This document shows, one piece after another, positions 25,301 to 33,201 of a stretch of DNA of 35,280 bases (position 1 is its first letter; each line of letters begins with the position of its first letter). The stretch lies in NCBI RefSeq assembly GCF_004210735.1, contig NZ_SDZL01000030.1, positions 1 through 35,280 on the forward strand, in the 5' to 3' direction. Source of the stretch: Brevundimonas sp. GTDB taxonomy: Bacteria; Pseudomonadota; Alphaproteobacteria; Caulobacterales; Caulobacteraceae. The notes under the pieces are model-generated. The model did not search any database, was not told the DNA's origin, and saw nothing but the letters and a program-made list of their open reading frames with translations. The position numbers and the translations under genes were made by a program.

Positions 25301-25782
25301 GCCTGCTGGAACGCCTGCCCGACATCGCGCCCGCCGACCGGCCGGACGCCGCGACGCGCATGCTGGCGCGCGAACGCGACCTGAGCGATGACCAGCGCGC
25401 CGAGATGATCGCCGCCGCCTTCGCCGTGCTGGATGACGCGCGGTTCGCGCCCGTCTTTGGCGAGGGCTCGCGCGCCGAGGTCGCCCTGACCGGCTCGTCG
25501 CCCGACCTGCCGCCGGGCGTCAGCATCTCGGGCCGGATCGACCGACTGGTGGTGACCCCCGACCGGGTGTTGGTGGTCGACTTCAAATCCAACCGCCCGG
25601 CGCCCGACCAGGTCGAGGACGCCGACCCGGCCTATGTTCTGCAGATGGCCATCTATGTCGCTGTGCTGCGACGGCTGTATCCCGACCGGCCGGTCGAGGC
25701 GGCGCTGGTGTGGACCGATGGGCCCAGACTGATGCCGGTTCCGCAGGCGTTGATGGATACTGCTCTCGCGAATGCCCGTTGA
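22363..25782 (+). CDS. addA: AddA, double-strand break repair helicase-nuclease subunit
   Basis: The motor and nuclease subunit of AddAB, a UvrD/RecB-like 3'-5' helicase. The 1139-residue protein has Walker A ANAGSGKTTT (21-30), motif Ia VTYTKAAAAEM, motif II LIDEAQDTAPEQW (near 390), motif III FAVGDEKQSIYSFQG (near 425) and motif VI LLYVALTRARDRV (near 850). A C-terminal RecB-like nuclease domain carries RGDLIHRLLERL (near 970) and VLVVDFKSNRP (near 1070). The start overlaps the addB stop (ATGA). The two subunits are thus made in step, at the end of a chain that also carries tsaE, amgK and murU. Confidence 0.96.
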   Translation: MTVINPQIRAADPGLSVFVTANAGSGKTTTLVSRVARLLLGGAAPSAILCVTYTKAAAAEMQARLFETLGKWAVMDDAELSAELARLDDSAAGNLAPARLSEARRLFARALETPGGLKIQTIHAFCEKLLRRFPIEAGVSPRFTVLENEAAIALSHAAREDLARAALNDAEGPIGEAYSHFAIELDWERFQQLLALIEAKRAALTDYVARVVSGTAPSPHVLAGADPDQMPDDIEQAFLNSLNVSDWIACADGLATSGATDQKMAVRMRDAMPPATSLAAMHDIFFDSKGNPREKFGAKAAPAFATSYLADVQLRYLSALERWRKARVATDTIRLLTLAQAHAGLYEAAKAAHGALDFSDLVARTVELLTTRSTAAWVLYKLDGGVDHVLIDEAQDTAPEQWEIVRALTGEFFSGGETDRTVFAVGDEKQSIYSFQGARPERLRQEAQVYDVLITGAGGAFEGVPLETSYRSTEDVLAFVDHAFASPERTRALVGETGEIPHHVAARVGQRGAVDLWPLFTDEAAPERDAWDDPVDQESVAGARKRMAAALAQEIRRQVEGGVTVVDRTTRQPRASGYGDFLILVRRRDATFEEIIRALKTAGVPVAGADRLKLSSHIVFDDLKALARFALFPGDDLSLAEILRSPFCDVDEASLYELAGHGKRDGLWRELKRRADERPEWVRARTLCETARDARARDPFDFFSTLLNRVDDTGASGRARILTRLGREAEEAIDESLNQVLAAEGRGGVDLETCLSLLEAADVEVKRELEGPRGEVRVMTVHGAKGLEAPVVILPDTTMKAKAQGPTLMPVPLADGTEGWLMCPGSAKEDCPASADARAAREARVGDESLRLLYVALTRARDRVIVMGRGSRRAPEGGDWWSVIEETFNRLGDQVRTLDNRVRRYGVDPEILSAVRAIAETQPEAPDWARRDPARDAAARFASPSQMQEQKRIPAPSPLARGEGPGAGLGRFRRGDLIHRLLERLPDIAPADRPDAATRMLARERDLSDDQRAEMIAAAFAVLDDARFAPVFGEGSRAEVALTGSSPDLPPGVSISGRIDRLVVTPDRVLVVDFKSNRPAPDQVEDADPAYVLQMAIYVAVLRRLYPDRPVEAALVWTDGPRLMPVPQALMDTALANAR

Positions 25783-25902
25783 TTTGCGCCGGAATCGGCC
25801 CACATCTGCGACTGAACGGCGCTCAGGCGAGGGCCGCGAAATTCTGGCGCTCAAGCCGCGAGCCACCGCGTGGCGAGCATAGCGCCTAAAAGGAGATTAC
25901 CC

Positions 25903-26238
25903 ATGGCCACGCTCAAGGTCACCGACGACAGCTTTGAAACCGACGTTCTGAAGGCGTCCCAGCCCGTGCTGGTGGACTTCTGGGCCGAATGGTGCGGGCC
26001 CTGCAAGCAGATCGGCCCGGCGCTGGAGCAGATCTCGGACGAACTGGCGGGCGCCGTGACGGTGGCCAAGGTTAATATCGACGACAGCCCGATGGTCCCC
26101 TCGCGCTATGGCGTGAAGGGCATCCCGACCATGATGTTGTTCCGGGACGGCCAGATGACCTCGATGAAGGTCGGCGCGCAGCCCAAGGGCAAGATCCTGG
26201 AATGGTTGGCCGAGGCCGGGGTCAAGGCCGAGGGCTGA
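25903..26238 (+). CDS. trxA: Thioredoxin
   Basis: Cytoplasmic disulphide reductase. The 111-residue protein has the active site WCGPC with C31 and C34, the preceding VLVDFWAEW, and the cis-proline region GIPTMMLF, at normal thioredoxin length. AAAAGGAG lies upstream of the ATG at 25903 with good spacing. The gap of 120 bases after addA suggests it may have its own promoter, although no convincing boxes were found. The neighbouring order addB-addA-trxA is common in alphaproteobacteria. Confidence 0.97.
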   Translation: MATLKVTDDSFETDVLKASQPVLVDFWAEWCGPCKQIGPALEQISDELAGAVTVAKVNIDDSPMVPSRYGVKGIPTMMLFRDGQMTSMKVGAQPKGKILEWLAEAGVKAEG

Positions 26239-26295
26239 TCGACCCACAGACTGCTGACAATGATGCGTCCGTCGGTCCAGGATCGGCGGGCGTTT

Positions 26296-26463
26296 TCATA
26301 TGCTGAAATTCACCGCCACGATCACGCCCATGGCCACCGCCGCGAACGGTATGGCGATCCAAGGCAGGCCGTCGCCGCCAAGATGGCGTACCAGGGCGTT
26401 GATCGCCGAGAACAGGACCAGGAAGAACAGGGCGTAGCCCGCCACCTTCTTCACGTCGCTCAT
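26296..26463 (-). CDS. Small two-helix membrane protein, hypothetical
   Basis: A 55-residue frame starting MSDVKKVAGYALFF with two hydrophobic segments (about 7-24 and 34-53) joined by ALVRHLGGDGLPW. A longer version would need a TTG at 26547 and adds a very basic stretch that looks non-coding. No clear ribosome binding site is visible before the ATG. It lies downstream of folC on the same strand, and converges with trxA. Coding is plausible from the two well-formed helices but not proven; function unknown. Confidence 0.5.
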   Translation of the reverse strand: MSDVKKVAGYALFFLVLFSAINALVRHLGGDGLPWIAIPFAAVAMGVIVAVNFSI

Positions 26464-26575
26464 GTCGGGTTTTTCGCGTTTGGACACCCGGCTCCGCCTG
26501 TCTGATTTCGAGACGGCCTTACTTGGTCGGCGCGGGTCCAGCGTCAATCGCGATGCGACGACCGTGCGTTCAGAC

Positions 26576-27850
26576 TTAACTCGGCCAGGTCTCGGGGTCG
26601 GCCCCCAGCACCTCGCCCGCCAGATACAGCGAGCCGCAGATGACCACCCGCCCGGCGCCCAGCGCCAACGCGCGGTCCAGCGCCTCGGTCACCGAGGCGG
26701 TCGGCATGGCGCCCAGTCCCCGCCCCTGCGCCACGGCGGCCAGAGCGGCGGGGTCGGCCGCCGCGCCGTCGAAGGCGACGGTGAAGACCTGGGCGCCGGT
26801 GTCCGTCAACGCCTCAAAGAAACCGCCCGCATCCTTGTTGGCCAGCATGCCGACGATCAGGGCCAGCGGACGCGGCGCCCGCGCCTGCCGCTCGGCCAGC
26901 GCCTCGGCCAAAGCGCGCGCGGCATGGGGGTTGTGCCCGCCATCCAGCCACAGTTCGGCGTCGGCCGCCCGCGCCGCGGCGCCATAGGGACCGACCGTCA
27001 GCCGCTGCATCCGCGCGGGCCAGCGCACGGTCCGCAGCCCCTCGGCGATGGCCGCTTCGGGCAGGTCCAGCTCCAGCGCGGCGGCGATGGCCACGCCCGC
27101 ATTGGCGATCTGATGCGCGCCGGCCAGCGCCGGCGCGGGCAGGTCCAGGAACCGCTCCTGATCCTGGAACACCATGCCCCCCCGCTCGGCGAAGGCGTCG
27201 AAATCTACGCCCATGACCGTCAGGGGCGAGCCGACGCGGGCGGCCGCCGCCTCGATCACCACCATCACGGCCTCGGACTGGCGGGCGACGACGCCGCGCG
27301 CGCCGGCCTTGAGTATGCCCGCCTTCTCGGCCGCGACGCCCTCGATGACGTCACCCAGAAACTCGGCGTGATCAAGATCGACGGGGGTGATGACGCTGAG
27401 CAGCGGCCGGTCGATGACGTTGGTGGCGTCCAGCAGACCGCCCAGCCCGACCTCCACCACCGCCAGATCGGCGGGCGCCTCGGCCATGGCCAGCAGGGCG
27501 GCGGCCGTGGTGCTTTCGAACACCGTCGCCTCGCCCGACACCGCCTCGACCCGGTCCAGGATGCCGTTCAGCGTATCGTCGTCGATCAGCGTCCCGGCCA
27601 GCCGGATCCGCTCGTTGAACCGCACCAGATGCGGCGAGGTATAGGCATGGACCCGCAGGCCCGCCGCCTCGGCGATGGCGCGGATCAGGGCGACGGTCGA
27701 ACCCTTGCCGTTGGTGCCGGCGACATGAACCACCGGCGGCAGCCGATCCTGCGGATCGCCCAGCGCCGCGCACAGCGCCCGCATCCGCCCCAGCGACAGG
27801 TCGATCTTCTGCGGATGGCGCGCCCTAAGGCGTTCGGAGATGGGGTCCAT
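26576..27850 (-). CDS. folC: Bifunctional dihydrofolate / folylpolyglutamate synthase
   Basis: Adds glutamate to dihydropteroate and folates. The 424-residue Mur-ligase-fold enzyme has the P-loop HVAGTNGKGST (42-52), TSPHLVRFNERI, VEVGLGGLLDATN and LDGGHNPHAARAL. Two usual positions vary: GLGGRLDATN reads GLGGLLDATN and DGAHNP reads DGGHNP. It follows accD by 9 bases, and the ATG at 27850 has no Shine-Dalgarno motif, so translation probably depends on coupling to accD. The accD-folC pair at the end of a trp gene run is conserved in several alphaproteobacteria. Confidence 0.95.
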   Translation of the reverse strand: MDPISERLRARHPQKIDLSLGRMRALCAALGDPQDRLPPVVHVAGTNGKGSTVALIRAIAEAAGLRVHAYTSPHLVRFNERIRLAGTLIDDDTLNGILDRVEAVSGEATVFESTTAAALLAMAEAPADLAVVEVGLGGLLDATNVIDRPLLSVITPVDLDHAEFLGDVIEGVAAEKAGILKAGARGVVARQSEAVMVVIEAAAARVGSPLTVMGVDFDAFAERGGMVFQDQERFLDLPAPALAGAHQIANAGVAIAAALELDLPEAAIAEGLRTVRWPARMQRLTVGPYGAAARAADAELWLDGGHNPHAARALAEALAERQARAPRPLALIVGMLANKDAGGFFEALTDTGAQVFTVAFDGAAADPAALAAVAQGRGLGAMPTASVTEALDRALALGAGRVVICGSLYLAGEVLGADPETWPS

Positions 27851-27859
27851 GCCCGGAGG

Positions 27860-28753
27860 TTACGCCGCCTTGCGCTTGCCGCCCATCAGGATCGACAGGA
27901 TCTGGCTCAGCACGCGCGGCAGGTCGGCGCGGGTGACGACGCGGTCGACCATGCCCTTTTCCTGCAGATACTCGGCGCGCTGGAAGCCCGGCGGCAGCTT
28001 TTCACGGATGGTCGTCTCGATCACGCGCGGCCCGGCGAAACCGATCAGGGCGCCCGGCTCGGCCAGATGGACGTCCCCCAGCATGGCGTAGGAGGCGGTG
28101 ACGCCCCCCGTGGTCGGGTCGGTCAGCACGACGACGTAAGGCAGTTGCGCCGCCTTGACCTCCTGCACCGCCAGGGTGGTGCGCGCCATCTGCATCAGCG
28201 ACAGGGCGCCTTCCTGCATCCGGGCGCCGCCGGCGGCGGTGAAGCAGACGAAGGGCACGCCGCGCTTCACCGCCTCGCGCGCGGCCGCGACGAACGCCTC
28301 GCCCGCCGCCATGCCCAGCGAGCCGCCCATGAAGGTGAAGTCCTGAACGATGACCACGGCCGGGGTCCCGTCGATCTGGCCATAGCCGATGGCCATGGTG
28401 TCCTTGCGGCCCGCCGCCTTGCGTGCGGCGTTCAGCCGGTCACGATAGGACTTGCCGTCCGAGAATTTCAACGGGTCTTCCGGCACGTCGGGCGTGTCGA
28501 TCGACTCATAGTCGCCGCCGTCGAAGGTCGCCTTCAGGCGCGTGGGCGCATTGATGCGCATGTGGCGGCCGGACGGGGTGACCCACAGGGCCGTCTCCAG
28601 GTCCGAACGATACAGCATCTCGCCGGTGTCGGGGTCCTTGACCCACAGGTTGTCGGGCGTGTCGCGCCGGCTGACGATCTTGCGCACACCGGGGGCGAAG
28701 CGGCTGAGCCATCCGCCGCGCGGGCGGTTCTGCGGATTGTTCTTGTCGACCAT
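27860..28753 (-). CDS. accD: Acetyl-CoA carboxylase carboxyltransferase subunit beta
   Basis: With AccA it transfers the carboxyl group from biotin to acetyl-CoA, giving malonyl-CoA for fatty acid synthesis. The 297-residue protein has the family N-terminus GGWLSRFAPGV and LWVKDPDTGEMLYRSDLE. Its crotonase-fold core has FMGGSLGMAAGEAF, FTAAGGARMQEGALSLMQM and LTDPTTGGVTASYAMLGD. The four zinc-ribbon cysteines of E. coli AccD are missing: the whole N-terminal third has no cysteine (VKDPDTGEM where VKCPxTG would be expected). The carboxyltransferase core looks intact. It lies 10 bases after trpA and 9 before folC, so it shares the trp transcript. Confidence 0.96.
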   Translation of the reverse strand: MVDKNNPQNRPRGGWLSRFAPGVRKIVSRRDTPDNLWVKDPDTGEMLYRSDLETALWVTPSGRHMRINAPTRLKATFDGGDYESIDTPDVPEDPLKFSDGKSYRDRLNAARKAAGRKDTMAIGYGQIDGTPAVVIVQDFTFMGGSLGMAAGEAFVAAAREAVKRGVPFVCFTAAGGARMQEGALSLMQMARTTLAVQEVKAAQLPYVVVLTDPTTGGVTASYAMLGDVHLAEPGALIGFAGPRVIETTIREKLPPGFQRAEYLQEKGMVDRVVTRADLPRVLSQILSILMGGKRKAA

Positions 28754-28763
28754 GGGCGCGCCT

Positions 28764-29606
28764 TTAGACGGTTTCCGTCACGGAAGCACTAGTCCGCGCA
28801 TGTCGCACCGCATCGGCCAGCACCTTTACCTTCGCCAGAACGCGGGGGGCGGCGGGTTCGTTCGCGGCCAGCGCGGCGGCGACCTCGTCCACAAAGACAG
28901 ACCCGGCGACCACGGCGTCAGAGACGCGGGCGATCTCGGCCGCGCGTTCCGGCGTCTTCACGCCAAAGCCGACGGCGACCGGCATGCCCGAGGCCCGGCG
29001 CACCCGTTCGACCGCCGGGGCGACAGCGTCGGCCTGCGCCTCCTTGACCCCCGTCACGCCCGCGACCGAGACATAATAGACAAAGCCCGAGGCGCCCTGG
29101 GCCAGCACCTTCAGCCGGGCGTCATCCGACGTCGGCGTGGCCAGACGGATCAGTGAGACCTGCGCCGCCTGCAACGCCGTCAGCAAAGGCGCGGCCTCTT
29201 CGGGCGGGCAGTCCACGACGATGACCCCGTCCACGCCCGCCGCCGCCGCGTCGCGCGCGAAGGCGTCGTAGCCATAGGATTCGATCGGATTCAGATAGCC
29301 CATCAGGATCAGCGGCGTCTCCGCGTCGCCCGCGCGGAAGTCCGCGACCAGGTCCAGCGTCCCGCGCAGGGTCATGCCCGCCTGCAGGCCACGCAGGGCG
29401 GCGCGCTGGATCGGCGGGCCCTCGGCCATGGGGTCAGAGAAGGCCAGGCCCAGTTCGATCAGATCGGCCCCGGCGGCGGGCAGGCCGCGCAGGATCGCCA
29501 GCGCCTCGTCCCGGCCGGGGTCGCCGGTCATGACGTAGGGGATGAAGCCGGCCCGGCCCTGGGCCTTCAGCGCGGCGAAGCGGGCGTCGATACGCGCGGT
29601 GGTCAT
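28764..29606 (-). CDS. trpA: Tryptophan synthase alpha subunit
   Basis: Cleaves indole-3-glycerol phosphate to indole and glyceraldehyde 3-phosphate, passing indole to TrpB. The 280-residue TIM-barrel protein has IPYVMTGDP, catalytic E51 in IELGLAFSDP, and GVDGVIVVDCPPEEA. The phosphate-binding end has GFGVKTPERAAEI and DAVVAGSVFVD. The second catalytic acid, Asp60 in E. coli (LADGP), is Glu here (E62 in MAEGP), and Pro53 of the same loop is Ala (A55). The fold and remaining motifs are intact. It overlaps by 4 bases a small secreted-protein gene that separates it from trpB, which is unusual. Confidence 0.95.
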   Translation of the reverse strand: MTTARIDARFAALKAQGRAGFIPYVMTGDPGRDEALAILRGLPAAGADLIELGLAFSDPMAEGPPIQRAALRGLQAGMTLRGTLDLVADFRAGDAETPLILMGYLNPIESYGYDAFARDAAAAGVDGVIVVDCPPEEAAPLLTALQAAQVSLIRLATPTSDDARLKVLAQGASGFVYYVSVAGVTGVKEAQADAVAPAVERVRRASGMPVAVGFGVKTPERAAEIARVSDAVVAGSVFVDEVAAALAANEPAAPRVLAKVKVLADAVRHARTSASVTETV

Positions 29607-30016
29607 TGCGCCGCCTCCGGCGCCCCGCAGGCGCCCGGCACGCTGGAGAAGCCCAGATAGCCGGGTGTGTCCGCCGTCGCCGGCTTTGAGGTGTCATAGA
29701 AGGCCAGCATCTGCAGTCCGTCGCAGCCGCCATCGGTCTTGCGGCGCACGAAGACGGCGCGGTCACCGTCGCCGCCCGCGATCAGCCAGCCCTGCGCGCC
29801 CAGATGGGCGATATAAGCGTCGGTCAGGCTCTCCATCCGCTCCAGCGACGTGGTCACGCAGACCGCGCGACCGGCCAGCCCCAGCAGGTCGCCACAGGCC
29901 GGCGCCGCCTGCGCGCCCTGCAACAGCGGCACATCCAGGGGGATGGCCTGCTGGGCCACAGAAGGGCTGGCCAAGGTCGCGAACGCGGCCGCCAGCAGGG
30001 GGACGATACGTCTCAC
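29603..30016 (-). CDS. Small secreted Cys-containing protein coupled between trpB and trpA
   Basis: A 137-residue hypothetical protein with a signal peptide (about 1-21, [21 protein letters not shown]). The mature domain has four cysteines (C41, C53, C98, C130) that could make two disulphides. Recognisable stretches are [18 protein letters not shown] and [14 protein letters not shown]. The start overlaps the trpB stop and the stop overlaps the trpA start (4 bases each), so it is embedded in the tryptophan operon and probably translated with it. I do not recognise the family and see no link to tryptophan synthesis. It may be a periplasmic protein carried along in Caulobacterales. Confidence 0.8.
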   Translation of the reverse strand: MRRIVPLLAAAFATLASPSVAQQAIPLDVPLLQGAQAAPACGDLLGLAGRAVCVTTSLERMESLTDAYIAHLGAQGWLIAGGDGDRAVFVRRKTDGGCDGLQMLAFYDTSKPATADTPGYLGFSSVPGACGAPEAAQ

Positions 30017-31227
30017 AGCTGCACTCCCAGATGTTTGGCCACGGTGAAGATGTCCTTGTCGCCGCGTCCCGACAGGACCAGCACGACGTCGCCCCCCTTG
30101 CCCACGTCCCGGGCCACCTCGCCGATGCGGGCCAGGGCGTGCGACGGCTCCAGCGCCGGGATGATCCCTTCCAGCCGCGACAGCTGCTGGAACGCGTCCA
30201 GCGCCTCGTCATCGGTGGCGGACAGATATTCGCCGCGGCCCAGGTCGTTCAGCCAGGCGTGCTCGGGCCCGATGCCCGGATAGTCCAGGCCGGCCGAGAT
30301 AGAGTGCCCCTCCAGGATCTGGCCGTCCGCGTCCTGCAGCAGATAGGTGCGGTTGCCGTGCAGCACGCCGGGGCGGCCGCCCTTCAGGCTGGCGGCGTGG
30401 TCGGGCGTGTCCAGGCCATGGCCCGCCGCCTCGACGCCGATCAGGCGCACGCCCTCGTCCTCGATGAAGGGGTGCATGGCGCCGATGGCGTTGGAGCCGC
30501 CCCCGATGCAGGCCACGACCGCATCGGGAAGCCTGCCGAACCGGGCCTGTGACTGGGCCTTGATCTCCTTGCCGATGACGGACTGGAAGTCGCGCACCAT
30601 GGCCGGATAGGGGGCCGGACCGGCGGCCGTGCCGATGATGTAATAGGTGTCGGCGACGTTGGTGACCCAGTCACGCATCGCCTCGTTCATCGCGTCTTTA
30701 AGCGTCGCCGCCCCCGCGGTGACGGCCTCGACCTCGGCCCCCAGCAGCTTCATGCGGAAGACGTTGGGCTGCTGCCGCTCGACATCGACCGCGCCCATAT
30801 AGACGGTGCAGGGCAAGCCGAAGCGGGCGCAGACGGTGGCCGAGGCGACGCCATGCTGACCGGCGCCGGTCTCGGCGATGATGCGCGTCTTGCCCATGCG
30901 ACGGGCCAGCAGGATCTGGCCCATGCAGTTGTTGATCTTGTGCGCGCCCGTGTGATTCAGGTCCTCGCGCTTCAGCCAGATGTTGGCCCCGCCGAAATGG
31001 TCGGTCAGGCGCTCGGCGAAATACAGCGGGCTGGCGCGGCCGACATAGTGCTCCAGAAACCCGTCCAGCTCGGCCTGGAAGGTCGGATCGGCCCTGGCCG
31101 CGTCATAGGCCGCCTGAAGCTCATGGATCAGCGGCATCAGGGTTTCGGGCACGAAGCGGCCGCCGTAAGGGCCAAAGCGGCCCTCGGCATCAGGCCAGGC
31201 GTAGCGGTTGGGGAGGATGGCGTTCAC
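30013..31227 (-). CDS. trpB: Tryptophan synthase beta subunit
   Basis: PLP enzyme condensing indole and serine to tryptophan. The 404-residue protein has the PLP-lysine motif [16 protein letters not shown] (K97 as Schiff-base lysine), [19 protein letters not shown] with the catalytic Glu, and the phosphate-binding GGGSNAIG. The C-terminal region has [15 protein letters not shown] and [11 protein letters not shown]. It is the TrpB1 type that works with TrpA. It lies 32 bases downstream of trpF and overlaps the secreted-protein gene that precedes trpA. Confidence 0.97.
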   Translation of the reverse strand: MNAILPNRYAWPDAEGRFGPYGGRFVPETLMPLIHELQAAYDAARADPTFQAELDGFLEHYVGRASPLYFAERLTDHFGGANIWLKREDLNHTGAHKINNCMGQILLARRMGKTRIIAETGAGQHGVASATVCARFGLPCTVYMGAVDVERQQPNVFRMKLLGAEVEAVTAGAATLKDAMNEAMRDWVTNVADTYYIIGTAAGPAPYPAMVRDFQSVIGKEIKAQSQARFGRLPDAVVACIGGGSNAIGAMHPFIEDEGVRLIGVEAAGHGLDTPDHAASLKGGRPGVLHGNRTYLLQDADGQILEGHSISAGLDYPGIGPEHAWLNDLGRGEYLSATDDEALDAFQQLSRLEGIIPALEPSHALARIGEVARDVGKGGDVVLVLSGRGDKDIFTVAKHLGVQL

Positions 31228-31259
31228 AGCAGGCAGTCTTTCGCGGGAAGGCGACGAAA

Positions 31260-31901
31260 TCAGGACCGCGATACGGCCCCGAGGAAGCTCTGGATCAGGC
31301 CGTTGTCCTTAACACCCGGCGCGCTTTCCACGCCAGTGGACACGTCGACCAGCGGCGCGCCCGTGATCCGCACCGCCTCGGCGACATTGTCGGGGGTCAG
31401 ACCGCCCGCCAGGAACCACGGCCGGTCGAACTGGCGCCCCGCCAGCAGCGACCAGTCGAAGGACGCGCCATGGCCGCCTGTCCGCTGGGAACCCCGCGGT
31501 TGCTTGGCGTCCAGCAGGAGGAAATCGGCCACCGCCTGGATGGCGTCCAACTGCGCTAGGTCGTCAGACCCGGATACGCCGACCGCCTTGATCACAGGTA
31601 CTTCGTAATCGACCCTGACATCTGCAATCTCGAGCAGGCTTTCGCTGCCGTGGAGCTGGATCATGTCCGGCTCGATGTCGTGGACCAGCAAGTCCCTCTC
31701 GCGCCGGGGCGTATCCGCAAAAAGGAGAACCGTCTTGGCTCGGCCCCGAGCTTGAAGCGCCAAGGAGCGGGCGAGGTGGGGGCCGATGTATCGCGGACTA
31801 GCCTTGACCATGACAAGGCCGACATAGGCCGCGCCTGCATCCAGGGCCACTTCCATGGCGTGAGCCGTCATCAAGCCGCAGATTTTCACACCGGTGCTCA
31901 T
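31260..31901 (-). CDS. trpF: Phosphoribosylanthranilate isomerase
   Basis: Isomerises phosphoribosylanthranilate in tryptophan synthesis. The 213-residue TIM-barrel enzyme has the N-terminal KICGL with catalytic C8, IQLHGSES, the catalytic Asp in FLLLDAK (D131), and the phosphate site [17 protein letters not shown] at 31901 opens the conserved VKICG; upstream frame is shadow of the oxidoreductase. The gene's codons look less strongly GC3-biased than neighbours, especially in the first half (31570-31900), which could reflect history but is a visual impression. It is the first trp gene of the trpF-trpB-trpA run; a possible upstream start of the operon is 31 bases after the oxidoreductase stop. 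Confidence 0.95.
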   Translation of the reverse strand: MSTGVKICGLMTAHAMEVALDAGAAYVGLVMVKASPRYIGPHLARSLALQARGRAKTVLLFADTPRRERDLLVHDIEPDMIQLHGSESLLEIADVRVDYEVPVIKAVGVSGSDDLAQLDAIQAVADFLLLDAKQPRGSQRTGGHGASFDWSLLAGRQFDRPWFLAGGLTPDNVAEAVRITGAPLVDVSTGVESAPGVKDNGLIQSFLGAVSRS

Positions 31902-31932
31902 GCCACCGAGGTGCGCGCGGCCGGGCCTCGGG

Positions 31933-33147
31933 TCAAGGGCGATACAGGTCGGCGTCGGGGTCGGGGCGGCCGCGGATGGCGGCGGCCACGATCTGGCTGG
32001 CGATGACGGAATAGGTGATGCCGTTGCCTCCGAAACCCATGACGGCGAAGGCGTGCTCCATGCCCGGCACGGGGGCGATGGAGGGCAGGCCTGTCGCGCT
32101 TTCGCCGAAGGCGCCGGCCCAGCTGTAGTCCACCTCGAAATCGACGCCGGGCAGCAGGGTGCGCAGCTTGCCCGCGATGGTCGCGCATTTGCGCTGCAGC
32201 TTCGCCTTGTCGGCATGGGCCAGGGGGTCGGCCTCGTCCTCGCCACCGACGATCAGGCGGCCGTCGCCGCCCATGCGGAAATAGAGGTAGGGGTCGGACG
32301 CCTCCCACACCAGCATGTCGCGCAGCCAGGCGGGGCAGCGGGTGCGGGGCTGGCTGGCCAGGGCCCAGGTGGAGATGACCTTGGCGCCCGGCGTCGCCAC
32401 GCCCTTGGGGAACTCGTAGCCGCAGCAGAAGACGACCGTGCTGGCCCGCACCGCATGGCCCGCGTCGGTCAGCAGGGTGACGCCGTCGGGATCGCTGGCG
32501 GCCTGAAGCACCTCGACCCGGGAATAGACCCGCGCGCCGTTCGCCTGGGCCCGGCGCAACAGGCCGGCGGCCAGGCGGGCGGGGTCGGCGCCGGCTGAGC
32601 CCTGGCTGAGGATCGCGCCGGTGCGGTCGATGTTGAAGCGGTCACGCACCGCCGCCTTGTCCAGCCAAACGCTGTCCAGCCCCAGTGCGGCGCGGGCCTC
32701 GGCCTCGGCCTGCAGCGCGCGGTGGCCGTGGTCGTCACCCGCCAGATACAGGGTCGCCTTGTCCTTGAGCCCGCAAGGGATCCGCTCCTGCTCCACGATC
32801 CGCTTCAGCGCGTCCACGGCGGCGCGCGAACGCATATAGGCGCGCCTGGCCTTGGCCGGGCCGATCCGGTCGGACAGGGTGGTCAGCGGCAGGTCGATCT
32901 CCCACTGCAGCATGGCGGTCGAGGCGACGGTCGAGCCGGTCAGCGGCGGGCGGCGGTCCAGCACGGCGACGGCGTGATCGCGGCTCAGCTCGTGCGCCAT
33001 GAAGGCGCCGCTGATGCCCGCCCCGACGATGGCCACGTCCACCGTGATCGCCGCCTTCAGCGGCCGCACGGGCACGCCCAGGCCGGGACTGTCGGCCCAC
33101 AGCGAGCGGCCGGTGCGCAGATCGCGTTTCAGGGTAGCGCCGGTCAT
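31933..33147 (-). CDS. FAD-dependent oxidoreductase, DAO family
   Basis: A 404-residue flavoprotein of the D-amino-acid oxidase/glycine oxidase-like family. The Rossmann motif VAIVGAGISGAFMAHEL (G42, G44, G47) is preceded by a 37-residue extension. The substrate and second FAD region includes RMGGDGRLIVGGEDE and the C-terminal FGGNGITYSVIASQIV. An insertion-type motif YSWAGAFGESATGLPSIAPV is typical of gamma-glutamylputrescine-oxidase-like proteins. GGAG lies 7 bases before the ATG at 33147, which is preferred over one six codons upstream. Substrate unknown; an amine or amino acid is likely from the family. It lies upstream of trpF on the same strand, but no metabolic link is evident. Confidence 0.9.
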   Translation of the reverse strand: MTGATLKRDLRTGRSLWADSPGLGVPVRPLKAAITVDVAIVGAGISGAFMAHELSRDHAVAVLDRRPPLTGSTVASTAMLQWEIDLPLTTLSDRIGPAKARRAYMRSRAAVDALKRIVEQERIPCGLKDKATLYLAGDDHGHRALQAEAEARAALGLDSVWLDKAAVRDRFNIDRTGAILSQGSAGADPARLAAGLLRRAQANGARVYSRVEVLQAASDPDGVTLLTDAGHAVRASTVVFCCGYEFPKGVATPGAKVISTWALASQPRTRCPAWLRDMLVWEASDPYLYFRMGGDGRLIVGGEDEADPLAHADKAKLQRKCATIAGKLRTLLPGVDFEVDYSWAGAFGESATGLPSIAPVPGMEHAFAVMGFGGNGITYSVIASQIVAAAIRGRPDPDADLYRP

Positions 33148-33201
33148 GGGCAGACTCCGCAGCAAGCGGGGCCTTAAGCCGTGGACGGCGCCGGGGTTCC
33201 C

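Noticed and set aside
25783..25902. Promoter for trxA in the addA-trxA gap
   Set aside because: A TTGATT box is visible, but no acceptable -10 lies 16-18 bases after it; left unannotated.
26462..28792. 776-codon plus-strand frame opposite folC and accD
   Set aside because: Spans two recognised genes on the other strand and has shadow-type composition.
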